Assembly (NCBI GenBank): GCA_028274465.1
Contig: CM051458.1
Coordinates: 88,866,085 to 88,930,084, forward strand
DNA length: 64,000 nt
From: Plantago ovata
Taxonomy: Eukaryota > Streptophyta > Magnoliopsida > Lamiales > Plantaginaceae
Direction: 5' to 3'
Shown here: positions 1-10,488 of the stretch, piece by piece
How positions within the stretch are numbered: the first letter of the stretch is position 1
How the letters are laid out: each line of letters begins with the position of its first letter
Translations under genes and position numbers: made by a program
Notes under the pieces: model-generated
The model's input: the letters and a program-made list of their open reading frames with translations, nothing else
Told to the model about the DNA's origin: nothing
Databases searched by the model: none

Positions 1-1240
1 AACCGTTTGTATTTTAAAGAAATTTTATATATATTCCAAAGCCTGAGTTTAATTAATCCAAGACTATCACATCCCTCTTTATCTTATTGAAGATCTTTTG
101 CAAACACGGCTCTAATACATGATCAAGTATATATCAATGAACTTGGATTTAAGGAATTTGCAAATATACCGACATACCGACCTAGAGTGAATCTAATGCT
201 TGTTCTATCTAACATAGATCATGAGAGTTGATGTACATATAAGATGCATTAATTGCCGACTAAGGCCATGTTGTCTTCGTCTGAAAAAATCTGACCTGAC
301 CTCAACTGATCTGAACTGAACTTATTTGTAGTACAAAATACTATTAGTCAAATCTAAACTGAACTGAATACATTTGAACTGAACTGAATTCATTTTCATC
401 AATTTTGAAATGAAAAGAACAGAGTTTAAGACGAAAACCTATACAGTAGAAGTATTTTTTTAAACCACGAATAAACCTTGACTCACCCTGGTCTAACTTA
501 CAGCTCCGCAATACCTCGACAAATTAACCTGCATATCCTATGTTTAAGCTAATGAGTCTAAAAACTATTGACACAATCAAAGATTAGTATGGAAACTGGC
601 CGGAAATCCTATGTTTAAGCGAATGAATTTCAAATATATATGAAGTACTACTGTACTAACACAATGCAATCCAGGTAAGAGTAGCAATTACGAAATTTCC
701 ACCCTAACCCTGGATTAAATCTTAATTCTAGTTTTATACTTCTATTTTTTCCAAGCCTCGAATATATTTTGATTTTTATCTTAAACATCTCAAAGATGAT
801 GTATATATGCTTAAAGTAGATGCCTGAATTCACAAATAAGTTATAATTAAAACGTTACCCGACGAAATAGTAGACACGTTAACATTAATTCTTTTTTTCA
901 TGTAAACAAATTAAACAAAAACCAATCCAATATTGTTACTATTGTGATTATGGTTGGTGTCTTGGTGAGTTAGAAACTTTGAGACCCGAAAATTACTAAA
1001 AGAGTTTTATTCATTAGTTGTAAATTATATTATTGCACATGAAATTATAGTATCCATTCGAGAAGACAAAGGCATTAAAGGAAGAAAAAAAAAGCGAATT
1101 ATATTAAACTAGTAGAAGAATCATTGTACAGTGACGAAATTCCGATTGCTCACGAGCACTAATGACTAATCTGGACAGAATATTAACCGAATACGAATAA
1201 AAGCAAAACAATAAACAAACAATAAAGTAATTAATGGAGA
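1..1240. other. AT-rich intergenic DNA, no gene seen
   Basis: I see no coding signal here. Around 265-420 there is a run of near-repeats of ctgaactgaa/gatctgaac, which looks like the decayed inside of a small DNA transposon, but I could not find paired ends. Positions 1090-1240 are probably the 3' untranslated region of the minus-strand gene at 1241-1429. Confidence 0.4.
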
Positions 1241-1429
1241 TCAATACGGCGGCGGAGCAGCAGGGAAACCTAAGAATGGGCGTCCGGTGGAGATATGTTG
1301 GAGGCCATGCACCTTATCCTCGAGCTTATGAAATCCTTGCGAAAACACATTAAATCCCCACAGAAATCCAACTGCAGCCACAATAGCCACCAACAGGATG
1401 ACGACGAAGCAAATCTTACCGCAACACAT
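1241..1429 (-). CDS. small one-pass membrane protein, 62 aa
   Basis: A single-exon reading frame for a 62-residue protein. It starts MCCGKIC, continues with a strongly hydrophobic stretch at about residues 7-26 (a signal anchor or transmembrane helix), and ends with a polar part and a proline-rich tail, PFLGFPAAPPPY. Short plant proteins with a Cys-rich start, one hydrophobic helix and a Pro/Ala/Tyr-rich end are common, and their function is mostly unknown. The start is favoured because the frame opens just downstream of a pyrimidine-rich leader and a TATA-like box at 1578-1586 in the right orientation. A homopolymer at 1452-1470 lies in the presumed leader. The function is not known. The alternative is a chance frame, but the composition and the promoter element argue against that. 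Confidence 0.6.
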   Translation of the reverse strand: MCCGKICFVVILLVAIVAAVGFLWGFNVFSQGFHKLEDKVHGLQHISTGRPFLGFPAAPPPY

Positions 1430-1577
1430 CCTCGATCGTTAGTCTTGACCTCTTTTTTTTTTTTTTTTTTTCTCTCCGACGATCAGATTTGATTTCAATA
1501 TGGTGAATTTGGTAGCTGTTGTTGTATGTATAAGAAGGTAGGGTAATTTGGTGAAGAATAAGAAGAGGAGGAGTGGT

Positions 1578-1586
1578 TATATAATG
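1578..1586 (-). promoter_or_regulatory. TATA-like box for the 62-aa gene
   Basis: On the minus strand this reads ATTATATAA. It lies about 150 nt upstream of the ATG at 1429, which allows a leader of roughly 120 nt. The placement fits, but no experiment supports it. Confidence 0.45.
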
Positions 1587-1589
1587 AGA

Positions 1590-2090
1590 GACTAATGAGG
1601 TGAATAGGTGAGGTGTTGCAGTTGGATTAGGAGTGTTTATGTGACCAACTTATTAGCAAGTAGAGTATGTATGTATGTGTAATCTTAAATGTAGTCGGAG
1701 CAGTAGTAGTAGTAGTACTGGCGGTTACTACACGCTAAAATTCATTCATAACAATAAATCATCAATAATAATAAAGGAAAATAAATGGATTTTCCGATAA
1801 AGTTGTTACGCTTTCCCTATCCTCATCCTCTTTACTCTTTATTTACTTTCATACGCGCTATAATAATAAGTCACTCTATCTAATTTGTTGGACTTAATTT
1901 ACGGTGGGGTAAGTTTGATAAAGTCAAAAAAAAGAATGAAAAAAATATATTTTTTGACTGAACCCTTGCACGTAACGTTGATAATAACTAATTTTGTTAA
2001 CGACTCATGTTTTATCCTTTTAAATTTTTAATACCTTTGAACAATCTATATGTGCCCAAAAATAGAGTATTCTAGACTTTAACCATTACA
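1590..2090. other. intergenic DNA
   Basis: AT-rich DNA with a short tagtag microsatellite near 1703-1717. Nothing coding was seen. The stretch lies between the promoter of the 62-aa gene and the poly-T tract that marks the tail of the LINE. Confidence 0.4.
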
Positions 2091-4222
2091 CTTTTTTTTT
2101 AAACCCCTAAAAAGATTTTATTAATGAAGAAAGTCCCAAGACATTGCAAAGGAAACGAACCAAAAACAACAAAACGAAATGGTGCTACCTCACTTTTCTT
2201 TCCCTAACAACACATATCCGAAGTTCCGAACCATAAGAAGAATAAGTACACCAAATTTCAAAACCAAACACTAACTTTTTGTAAGAAATAGCGCTCTTGC
2301 AAGAATAAGCCAAGTCCATCCGATGATCCGAATCACTAACTTTTTGTAGCCTTGACAAAGTAAAGAAAGTCCAAACATTGAAACCGCAACTTGAGTGCCA
2401 ACAGCCACTTTGAAAGTACCAAAGCCACCTTAAAACGCACTCATCACCTTCTAATAATCACGCTCCTCCACTCTATGTCAATAAACGAGCACGTGGCAAG
2501 AAATATAAGATCGACCCATAGATAGTTCCATCAAACGCCAAACTCCTTTCCCAAACGGAATGGATACTATCTATACTTGACCTATCCCTCACCCTATGTT
2601 CGCCAACCAACAAGTGGCAAGTAGTTTAAAGCGTAACCATAGAAAGATCCAACCGAAGTAAAAACCAAAAACTTCAGGAAATTTAAGACCGGATCTACTG
2701 GTTCGTCAAGTCCCCAAGGTATTTTTAAAATCAAATCACAATTGTATGATTACTTGGGTTAATACTGATGAAGGAAATTTTGGAACCGACCTCAACCGGC
2801 TTCCCTTAATGAGTCTACTTACCCTTTCAATACCAAGTCTAGCCTTCCATAACATATTCCTGCAAAGCCAAAGTTAACTGACAAGATAAAGAATTAGTTT
2901 CACTTTCCAAGTCCACCTTAGAAGGTAGTACTCTCAATTCTCTACTCCAAAGCCACCACTGTCCAAGGAGCGCCACCAAATAGATGGAAAAAACAGCTCG
3001 ATCCAACCTTCTAGAAATTCAAATAAAGACGAGGCTCTAAGAGCCACACGATCCTACCAAGTTATAATCTTTCAATTTTTCTCATCCTTTTAACCAAAAA
3101 CAATTCAATTAATTTACTCTGCCCACCACTTGCCAAGGGGTAAGCTTCTCCCCTTTAAAGATTAGAAAGTTTCTAGCAACCCAAAGATTCCAAATAGTCC
3201 CATACCAAAATACTTGTCACACGACTTTTTCACATTTGGGGGCCAAAAGAGAGTGTGCCTCTAGACACTCCACCGAATTTTTGCGCACTGAGTAGTCTAC
3301 TTTCAACCAATCAAACACAAGTTTCCAAACTTATTTAGGGAAAGAACACCCTCCTAAGACATGTCACATGGTCTCCGTATCAACTCCACATCATTTACAA
3401 CCCATGTTCACCTCACTTAAGAAAATTTTGATCCTCTCAACCTCAAATTATCTTAGAGGGAATCCTATCTTGAATAGTTTTCCAAATGAATGCATTCACC
3501 TTTGCTAGGGCTAGTTTACTCCAAACCTCTTTTGACCATCTTTCTAAGATAAGGTTTCTCTCTCACTCATCACCCGGTAACCTTCTCGATCGATTTGTAT
3601 ATGTAATATCCCGCATCTCACATTGCTTAAGAGTAAGTGGAATAAAGGGTATATATGTTAGACCACCACTCTCACATGGTATGAATCCTTTTGGGTGATT
3701 CCAAAAGTAAATCCGTGCGGGCTGACACTACAAGGGATCTTGTTTCCAGCGACGGATCCATTCGTCGCTGGAAACGCCGATCCGTCGCTAGAAAACACTA
3801 GCGACGGATCGAGAATTTTAGTGACAGATGGGGAATCCGTCGCTAAATCGTTCGTCGGTAGCTAATTCGCGACGAATCGCCCATCCGTCGCGAATTAGCG
3901 ACGGACTAGCGACGGATAAAATGTTGAATTTTTAGCGACAGATGATCATCCGTCGCGAAGCCCATTGCCACGTGGTGGCCGGTCGGAGATTTGGCGACGG
4001 ATAGTCATCCGTCGCACCGTCGCTAAATGTCATTGACATTTAGCGACGGATGGTTCCTGGTTCCGTCGCTGATGGTCATCCGTCGCTGAATTAAAAAAAA
4101 ATGAATATCAAAATCGAATTCAAACCTGTTCAATTGACCAACCTGCTACACAAATAATTATAGACCAAATGTACCGAAAATTATTAAAAAAATCATAATA
4201 AATGTAATGAAATCCTACATAC

Positions 4223-4226
<4 letters not shown>

Positions 4227-4292
<66 letters not shown>
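4227..4292. repeat. (ATA)n trinucleotide microsatellite
   Basis: About 22 uninterrupted ATA/AAT units inside the CACTA element. It is likely to vary in length between individuals. Confidence 0.9.
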
Positions 4293-4382
4293 CATACGTA
4301 CAATACAAATCCAAAGTAATATCATATCGTACACAGTATTCATGCAGAAAATAGTAATAGAGCTAATGAAAAGGCTATGGGA

Positions 4383-5240
4383 TCATGGAGAGGATGGTGG
4401 TGGTGGTGGTGGTTGTGGCGGTACCGCCCCCAGCTTCGCATACAAGTCAGCGAGCATAGCTTGTTGCTGAGCCTGCACCTTGAATAAACTCCTTATCTCC
4501 GCATCCTTCGCCTGCAACTGCTCTTGGAAGGCACGATCTCTAGCGGCAGCTGATGAAGATGACGTGGTATGTGATGAAGAGCTACCACGGGCACGAGCCG
4601 GCCTCGAGCCCACATCAGGGAGGGATGTTGCACTCCCCAGTCCCAAGCGACGGCCATTCTCGTTTGGAGGTTTCACCTCGAGGAAAATGGCATTCATTTC
4701 CTCAAGAGTGAGATCCTGATCACGAATCCTCGGATCGTAGGCCGTCTGAAATGATAAAACAAGAGTGCAAGGTGTTAGTTATGTTGTTAATTAGTTACAA
4801 AATCATCAATATTTAATAAACACATGTATTGTTGAACTCACCGCAATTGTTCTGGCTTCATCACACAACCAATCTCCGTTCTTGCCCTTCTGAGATCTCG
4901 AGAACAAGGTGAAGAGGAGACTTTCTTTCTCCTGTAACTGAATGACACATGAAAACATCATATACTTAGTTTCAAAGTTCGAAGTAAATAACAAGTATAA
5001 GAATGATGATAAAATGAAAAAGTTAATACACTTACCTTCTGCCTCATATGTGTTGTAGCGATCGACTCAGATCCAAAACGGTGTGTCACCAGGGTCCTGG
5101 TCCCATCAGTCGGTTGCGCCTTCCTGTTCTCACTGTTCTGCTCAGCCTGCCTTTGGACTTTCGGTTCGGGCCAGTGTGACGTCCAATCCCTCCAAATGCC
5201 ATCTCCCACCCAGGAGGGTTTTGGACCCCCCCGGTCCACG
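4383..5240 (-). pseudogene. 3' exons of a CACTA transposase-associated (Ptta/En-Spm-type) gene
   Basis: Three minus-strand blocks with splice-like borders. About 5037-5240 encodes a piece with KPSWVGDGIWRDWTSHWPEP and HRFGSESIATTHMRQK. About 4850-4940 encodes LQEKESLLFTLFSRSQK and GDWLCDEARTIA. About 4383-4747 encodes AYDPRIRDQDLTLEEMN, then a Ser/Ala-rich stretch, a coiled-coil-like EQLQAKDAEIRSL segment and a poly-proline end. This order resembles the C-terminal part of the plant transposase family carried by CACTA elements. The N-terminal and catalytic parts are deleted, so no functional enzyme is expected. Family naming is from recognised sequence style and was not tested by a search. Confidence 0.65.
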
Positions 5241-6064
5241 CCACCTTCAGATTATGAATCGTGTTCTTGTAAATGGCACTACCATGAGAGTTGAAGGTCC
5301 ACCAGATGACTCATCCGTCGCAAACCTTACCCGTCCTAAACGCGCTCTACGACGAATTTGTTTCATCCGTTCCTATCCGTTACCGATTCGTCGCTAAAAG
5401 ACCGATCCGTCGCTAAAAATAGTGACGGATCGATCCGTCGCTAAATGTCAGAATTCTTGTAGTGTCAGGCCCAAAGCGGACAATATCATACCAACGAGAT
5501 GTGTGTGGATTAGACCGTAGTAACCTCGTTGGCCCGTTTGGCCGGTTCTCGGCCATTCGTGGGTCGGGTCGTTACAGTATACTTCCCCTCCTTACTAGTC
5601 TCCCATCGCCAAGCATCCTCAACTCCCTCCACCCTTGGACACACCTCCACTAATAATCTCAACATCACCACCTCTCCCCTCTCCAAATCAAAAAAGTTAG
5701 ATTATCTAATCCCCTTATAGCTTTCTTCCCTCCTCACTCCATATCAATCTCTCACTCACTTTACAATCTTTCCTCTTACCCAACAAATATAATCTTGAGA
5801 ATTTCTCCTTTAAAGCAAAATCCCTTCCCCCCCCCACCTTTCTTCCATAAACAAAGTTTCTTTTCTTTCGCCAATCACTTTCACACAATCTTTTGAACCA
5901 ATCACTAGCTGCTATCGAATGCACCAAATTTCTCATCAAATCCAACGACTTTCTTGTTGGCACTCTCTTCACATTCGTAATTATCTCCACATTCTCTCTT
6001 CAAGCTCCATATTTGGATTCAAACACATCTAGCCAAACTTCCTTGCCACCCTACAAAATTTGGA

Positions 6065-6792
6065 GGGTAAATTTCATTTTTAATATTTTAAAGTGTGACA
6101 TATGTTCATTTTGTGTACTGAGTTGTTATGTTCAATTTTAATACTTATAACAATCATGTCAATTTGTGTACTTTTTCAATCTGTCACATCAAAACCTATA
6201 AAGTGATGAAGGTTGAGCCTCACTATGTCCGTAGAGACTCCGCCTAATGAAAAATCTAACATTAATTAATTAATACGACAAGCACTTAATTAAAAATAGA
6301 AAAAAAATCAAAAAGGGAGACCAAAAAAATGCACATGTACTTATGATGGGGGAGTTGCAAGCTTGGATCTAGATCTCAGGTATGGAGTTTCGAAGAAGTT
6401 GACGAATTGTATTAAAAAAATAATAATAAAAACTTTTGTGGCATGTTTTACAATATTAATTTTGTTGGGGTATGGTTTATAGTAACTTTTGAGGTCAATT
6501 TGAAATTTTGGTAAGTTGTATGATTCAAAATATATTGTGTTAATTTCGTAAAATATAAAAGATTATAGCTCAAGTGTGCAAAAAACATAAATTGAAGTTG
6601 TCTGGCTGCGTGAAAAAATCCAATATTTTACCAGGAATAAAATTGTAATTTTTAAAGTTTAATTTGTCAAAGTCAAATTTGTGGATCTAGATGTAATTAT
6701 ATCATGTCTAGCTGGTGGTTAGATGTAATTTAAAATGTAATGGTCCCTGATGTAATAACATAATCTAATAGGGGTCTAGGTGAAATTCACCC
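6065..6792. mobile_element. possible MULE-type MITE related to the element at 21039-21912
   Basis: The left end reads GGGTAAATTTCA and the right end, reversed, GGGTGAATTTCA (11 of 12 match). The right third (gtggatctagatgtaatt... then ggggtctaggtgaaattcaccc) resembles the right end of the element at 21039-21912 in wording and layout. I see no target duplication, and the left end abuts the point where the LINE stops, so the boundaries are uncertain. Confidence 0.4.
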
Positions 6793-7345
6793 TTAGAAAA
6801 AGTATAATTCGTAGTTTCATACAATAGTTTTATTATATCTTTTTAATGTAATTTAAGAGTAATTTGTAATTAAACTACATAAACTAAAAGTTAAAGGAAA
6901 AATGACTAATAAAGCAGATGAAATATTATTCTGTAAATAACTAAATGGTGTATAACTTAGAATATAATTGAAGATGAATTAAAACTATTTTAATGTTGAA
7001 AATTTATTATTTTAGTTAATAATATTTTTATGTTCTTTTTATATTTATACTAGTCGTTTTGGCCGAATAAGTACTATAAAAAGTTATAATACTATATGAC
7101 TTTTAAAATTAATTTTAACTTTCCATTTGAGGAAGAAGGAAGCATTAATGATGATTGCTCTTTGTTAAATATATAATTGAAATATTACTCAAAAATTAAT
7201 AAATTTGCTCCGACTATATCATTAGCAAAAAAAAGTAAACATATAAAATTCAACGTGATACATAGCTAATACTCAAATTGTGGACCTTGCATACACCTCC
7301 GTTTCCAGATTTCGTACTTTAATGTATACCTCCTTTAAAATATCA

Positions 7346-7350
<5 letters not shown>

Positions 7351-7420
<70 letters not shown>
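7351..7420. repeat. (AT)n dinucleotide microsatellite
   Basis: About 35 AT units in a row. It is low-complexity and prone to length change. Confidence 0.9.
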
Positions 7421-7424
<4 letters not shown>

Positions 7425-7427
7425 TCT

Positions 7428-7560
7428 GAGGTGTCATGACACTAGAGGTCATAGGTTCAATTCTCGCCAAGTGCGAGATTATTTATAATTTATTACTAGC
7501 TTTGTAATGCTACTTGTGAAATTGTAATGGTTCGATTATTAAAAAAAATATATATATATT
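7428..7560 (+). repeat. possible SINE remnant with RNA polymerase III B-box
   Basis: GGTTCAATTC at 7454-7463 matches the tRNA B-box consensus. The segment is followed by an A-rich tract near 7540, as in tRNA-derived SINEs. No clear A-box was found and no target duplication was identified. Confidence 0.3.
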
Positions 7561-9506
7561 ATTATTTTTTATTTTTTTTTCATGTGTTCAAAGTTCAAAC
7601 TCTACGTTATCCATATTATGGAGCCTCGGTATATCAATTTTCCAAAGAAAATACTTAATGTGAAATTTGTTATTGGGCAACTCTGGATTGTAACACTGTT
7701 TTCCTGAACTGGCCCATACAGAGTCTTGGACTGATTTAAATGTGTCGGGTGAGGCATGTAGTTGTAACGGGCGAGGCCCATTTTGTTAGTTACATACAAA
7801 ATTAATCATATACTAGATTAATGGGGCAATTTCATCTTATACCGAAACTAATTTTTTCTATTACAAATTAGCCAACTAAATTGTTTATTACATATTGTAC
7901 CCCCTCTTATATTAACCTAATTACAAATAAACCCATGAATTTAACTTTTGACGTTCTTAACCCTGGAAGTTACTTTTTTGCCCTCACCTCAATTCCAAAT
8001 TCTGAAATTAGTCAAACATCTTGAATTTTATTTATTACACATTTAACCTGAATATTTTAATTTTTACAATATTAACACAAAATATTTAGAAATTAACCCA
8101 TATAATTTAACTATACTTTAAAATAGTCTACAAAATTATTGCAAAACAGAGCCTTACAAAAACAGAATTACAAAATGAGTCCCAAATTATGTTTAAAAAA
8201 AAAAATCAAATGAAAAAAAAAAAAATAAAGAGGAAGAAGATAAAAAAAATAAAACTAATTTTTTTTCCCTAAACCCAAATTATGTTTAAAAATTGTTTAA
8301 AAAAAAAAACTAAAGAAAGAGGAACACAGAATAAATAGATAAATAAAAGAAAAGAAAAAAGAAGTTAAGGGCATGTTTGTTTGCAAGGAATTGAGACCGG
8401 GCTTATAAGCTAGCCATGGACCAAACTATAACTGTTGGGCCAAGGTGAGTTTATTGAAAAGTGGTCTTTAGTGGGAGTTCAAATGTAATTAGGTCTAGAT
8501 TGATATCTAGTTAGTACCACAATTTTTGTAGTGTATCAAACTATAATTACCATAAAGAAAACGACCGATCATGCAAATACCATAAGTCGTCAATCGCCTT
8601 TAAACAATAAAAGAAAAAGTAACGCTACATCATTTCACCATGTAATGATACAAAAGTGAATGATGTACAGGATATTCGCCAAATCGTATCTCCATCTTCA
8701 CCAATCTACTTGAGCTTAGAATCACTACTCGCTAACCCAACTTAGATTTGGTACATGTAATATCACTTTGCTAGATTGATAGATACACTATAATGGCGTC
8801 CGATAGCAATCCATGCGCTTTGCTAGATAGAATGGGATGAGTAATGATTGATATAACCTATCTTATGGTGAATAACTACATGATTAAGGATGGGTGATTT
8901 AGGACTGGTTATGTGATTTAAATACCAATAAGGGATCATAATTGATTGTGCATAATCATCATAAACTACTCTTAATAGAGTCATTGAAACTGAAAAATAA
9001 ACTATTTATGAATTTTGTTAAACGTATCTACCGGTTCTAATAATTAAGAGTTATGTAATTTGTTGGTAACCTTTTATTTTCAAGACGAAGTTTGCTATGG
9101 AGAGCATGTAAGATTTATGAAATGACTTATTTAACCCCCTCATCTCCATTCTTGTCTACAAACTTAAAGGTTCAAGCTCGTGAACTCTAAATCTAATTTT
9201 GAGGAATATGCAACTGTTAATTATATTTTGTTACTCTCTGGATCCAAACTAGGTAAACTGTCGCTCGTTAAAAACCTAAAATAAGCAAATTATCCTTTCT
9301 ACAACACCACATGAGCAACATTGCTCGTTTTGTTTGGATGTTGAGTTTCACCAATAGATCATTTGTTGGCAAACGTCAATGTAACTCCACCTAGAGGATA
9401 ATTGTGCACGTGGGCATCCCAAGTACAGGATAAGTATTCACTCCACACCACGTGTAGTTTTTCCGCTAAACTTTATGATACACCTTCCTCGTATCAGATT
9501 TAACCA

Positions 9507-9960
9507 TTTCCTCCATATATGATACGAGTAAAACGCTTTAAACAAACCCATTCACGATACAACACTTGTGTAATACTCTTTAGTACTCCTAAGAAATTGG
9601 GTGAGACCTGACATAAACAATTATTGGCTACTTTTAATTTAACGCGTCAAATAAAAAAAATCCAAATCTCGTCATTCCTCTCTCTAGGGCTCCACGTCAA
9701 CCTTGAAACGCAAGCTTGATTCCACTCTATCAACGAAATTAGCCCTAGCCTCCGTCCTCCTCCACATATGATAAAATGCTTTAAACCAACCATTCACGAT
9801 CCAACACTTGCGTAGTACTCCGAAGAAATTGGCTGAGACCTCACGTAAACAATGATTGGCTACTTTTAACGCAATAACGCACCAAACAAAAATCCATATC
9901 TCGTCATTCCTCTCGCTAGGGTTCCACGTCAACGAAATTAGCCCTAGCCTCCACCCTCGT
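9507..9960. repeat. two diverged direct repeats of about 240 bp upstream of the VCS gene
   Basis: The block at about 9507-9745 recurs at about 9756-9960. Shared landmarks are gctttaaac..acccattcacgat (9535 and 9778) and ctcgtcattcctctc.ctaggg (9668 and 9900), so the offset is about 232-243 bp. The duplication lies 0.5-1 kb upstream of the VCS start codon and may fall in its distal promoter. Confidence 0.75.
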
Positions 9961-10488
9961 GCATGCTTCGTATAAAACGTCACGGGCTCATGCATAACAG
10001 ACGAATTATTCGGGGTTCGAACGTAAATTGTGTTTTTACATTTCCATTATTTTGAGATAGGAGTGTGCAATTATAGTTTTTTTTCCATACAATCTAGTGT
10101 AGATTAGTAATTAGCGAAAACATTGGGGGCCCCATATGCAAAAGCTAGTGAGTTGATGGATCGACATCTGCAAGATCATGAAGCATACCACCATCACCAT
10201 CATCTCTCCTCCCGAAAAACTCTCTCTCTCACACACTACTACTAACACACAGTTGCCTTCTCTTCTTCACTCCTCCTCCTCACTCTGTTGCTTCTGTCCC
10301 CAATTACCCCTCCTCAGATCTTCCATACACACAAATCCCTAGACTCCATCGCTCGAACAAACCATCGCTTCAGATCTCTCTTTCTCTGTGCAGCTATCGT
10401 CACCGGTCAGCGACGGAGTAGCCAATTTTTGACCGGATTTATAGATAGAGGTGAAATTGATTGATAGATACAACCTATAGATACATCA

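Larger units (their letters stand above)
3726..5464. mobile_element. non-autonomous CACTA (En/Spm-type) element, 1739 bp
   Basis: The left end is CACTACAAG and the right end is CTTGTAGTG, a perfect 9-bp terminal inverted repeat with the diagnostic CACTA core. The flanking 3 bp are TGA (left) and TCA (right), so a 3-bp target duplication is preserved with one mismatch. Dense subterminal repeats of the GCGACGGAT/ATCCGTCGC type occur at about 3750-4090 and 5310-5450, as expected for CACTA transposase binding sites. The inside keeps only the last exons of a transposase-like gene on the minus strand. It has no DDE catalytic domain, so it would need an autonomous partner. Confidence 0.88.
3602..5576. 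repeat. solo LTR-like unit (TG...CA) with 5-bp target duplication, split by a CACTA element
   Basis: The unit begins TGTAATATCCC and ends GTCGTTACA, so its ends are TGTAA/TTACA. It is flanked on both sides by GTATA (3597-3601 and 5577-5581), a perfect 5-bp target duplication. Without the nested element it is only about 233 bp, which suits a solo LTR or one terminal repeat of a miniature retrotransposon (TRIM-like). A TATA-like stretch lies near 3648-3656. It sits inside the LINE. No internal retrotransposon genes are present. Assignment to an LTR class rests on the TG/CA ends and the 5-bp duplication. Confidence 0.7.
2091..6063 (-). mobile_element. decayed LINE (non-LTR retrotransposon), 3' part, interrupted
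   Basis: Minus-strand translation of 3130-3600 gives a degenerate reverse-transcriptase zinc-binding (zf-RVT) region. It reads KVNAFIWKTIQDRIPSK, then CK*CGVDTETM*HVLGGC and VWKLVFDWLKVD, followed by FWYGTIWNLWVARN. The upstream part continues at 5577-6063 with KEKFSRLYLLGKRKDCKVSER and DAWRWETSKEGKY, which is typical of plant LINEs between the polymerase and zf-RVT. The frame reads straight through when the LTR-like insert at 3602-5576 and one GTATA copy are removed. A poly-T tract at 2092-2100 (poly-A on the minus strand) probably marks the 3' tail. The 5' part, with endonuclease and polymerase core, is absent. Several TGA and TAA stops make it a relic. Confidence 0.75.
6793..9500. other. 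AT-rich intergenic DNA with simple repeats and transposon debris
   Basis: No gene seen. The stretch holds an (AT)n array at about 7351-7420 and a tRNA-like box at 7454-7463. A block beginning GGGGCAATTTCATC at 7823 resembles the left end of the MULE-type MITEs, but no matching right end was found. An A-rich stretch lies at about 8200-8360. Confidence 0.4.

Noticed and set aside
4120..4314. Tyr-rich frame on the minus strand
   Set aside because: It is a translation of the ATA microsatellite.
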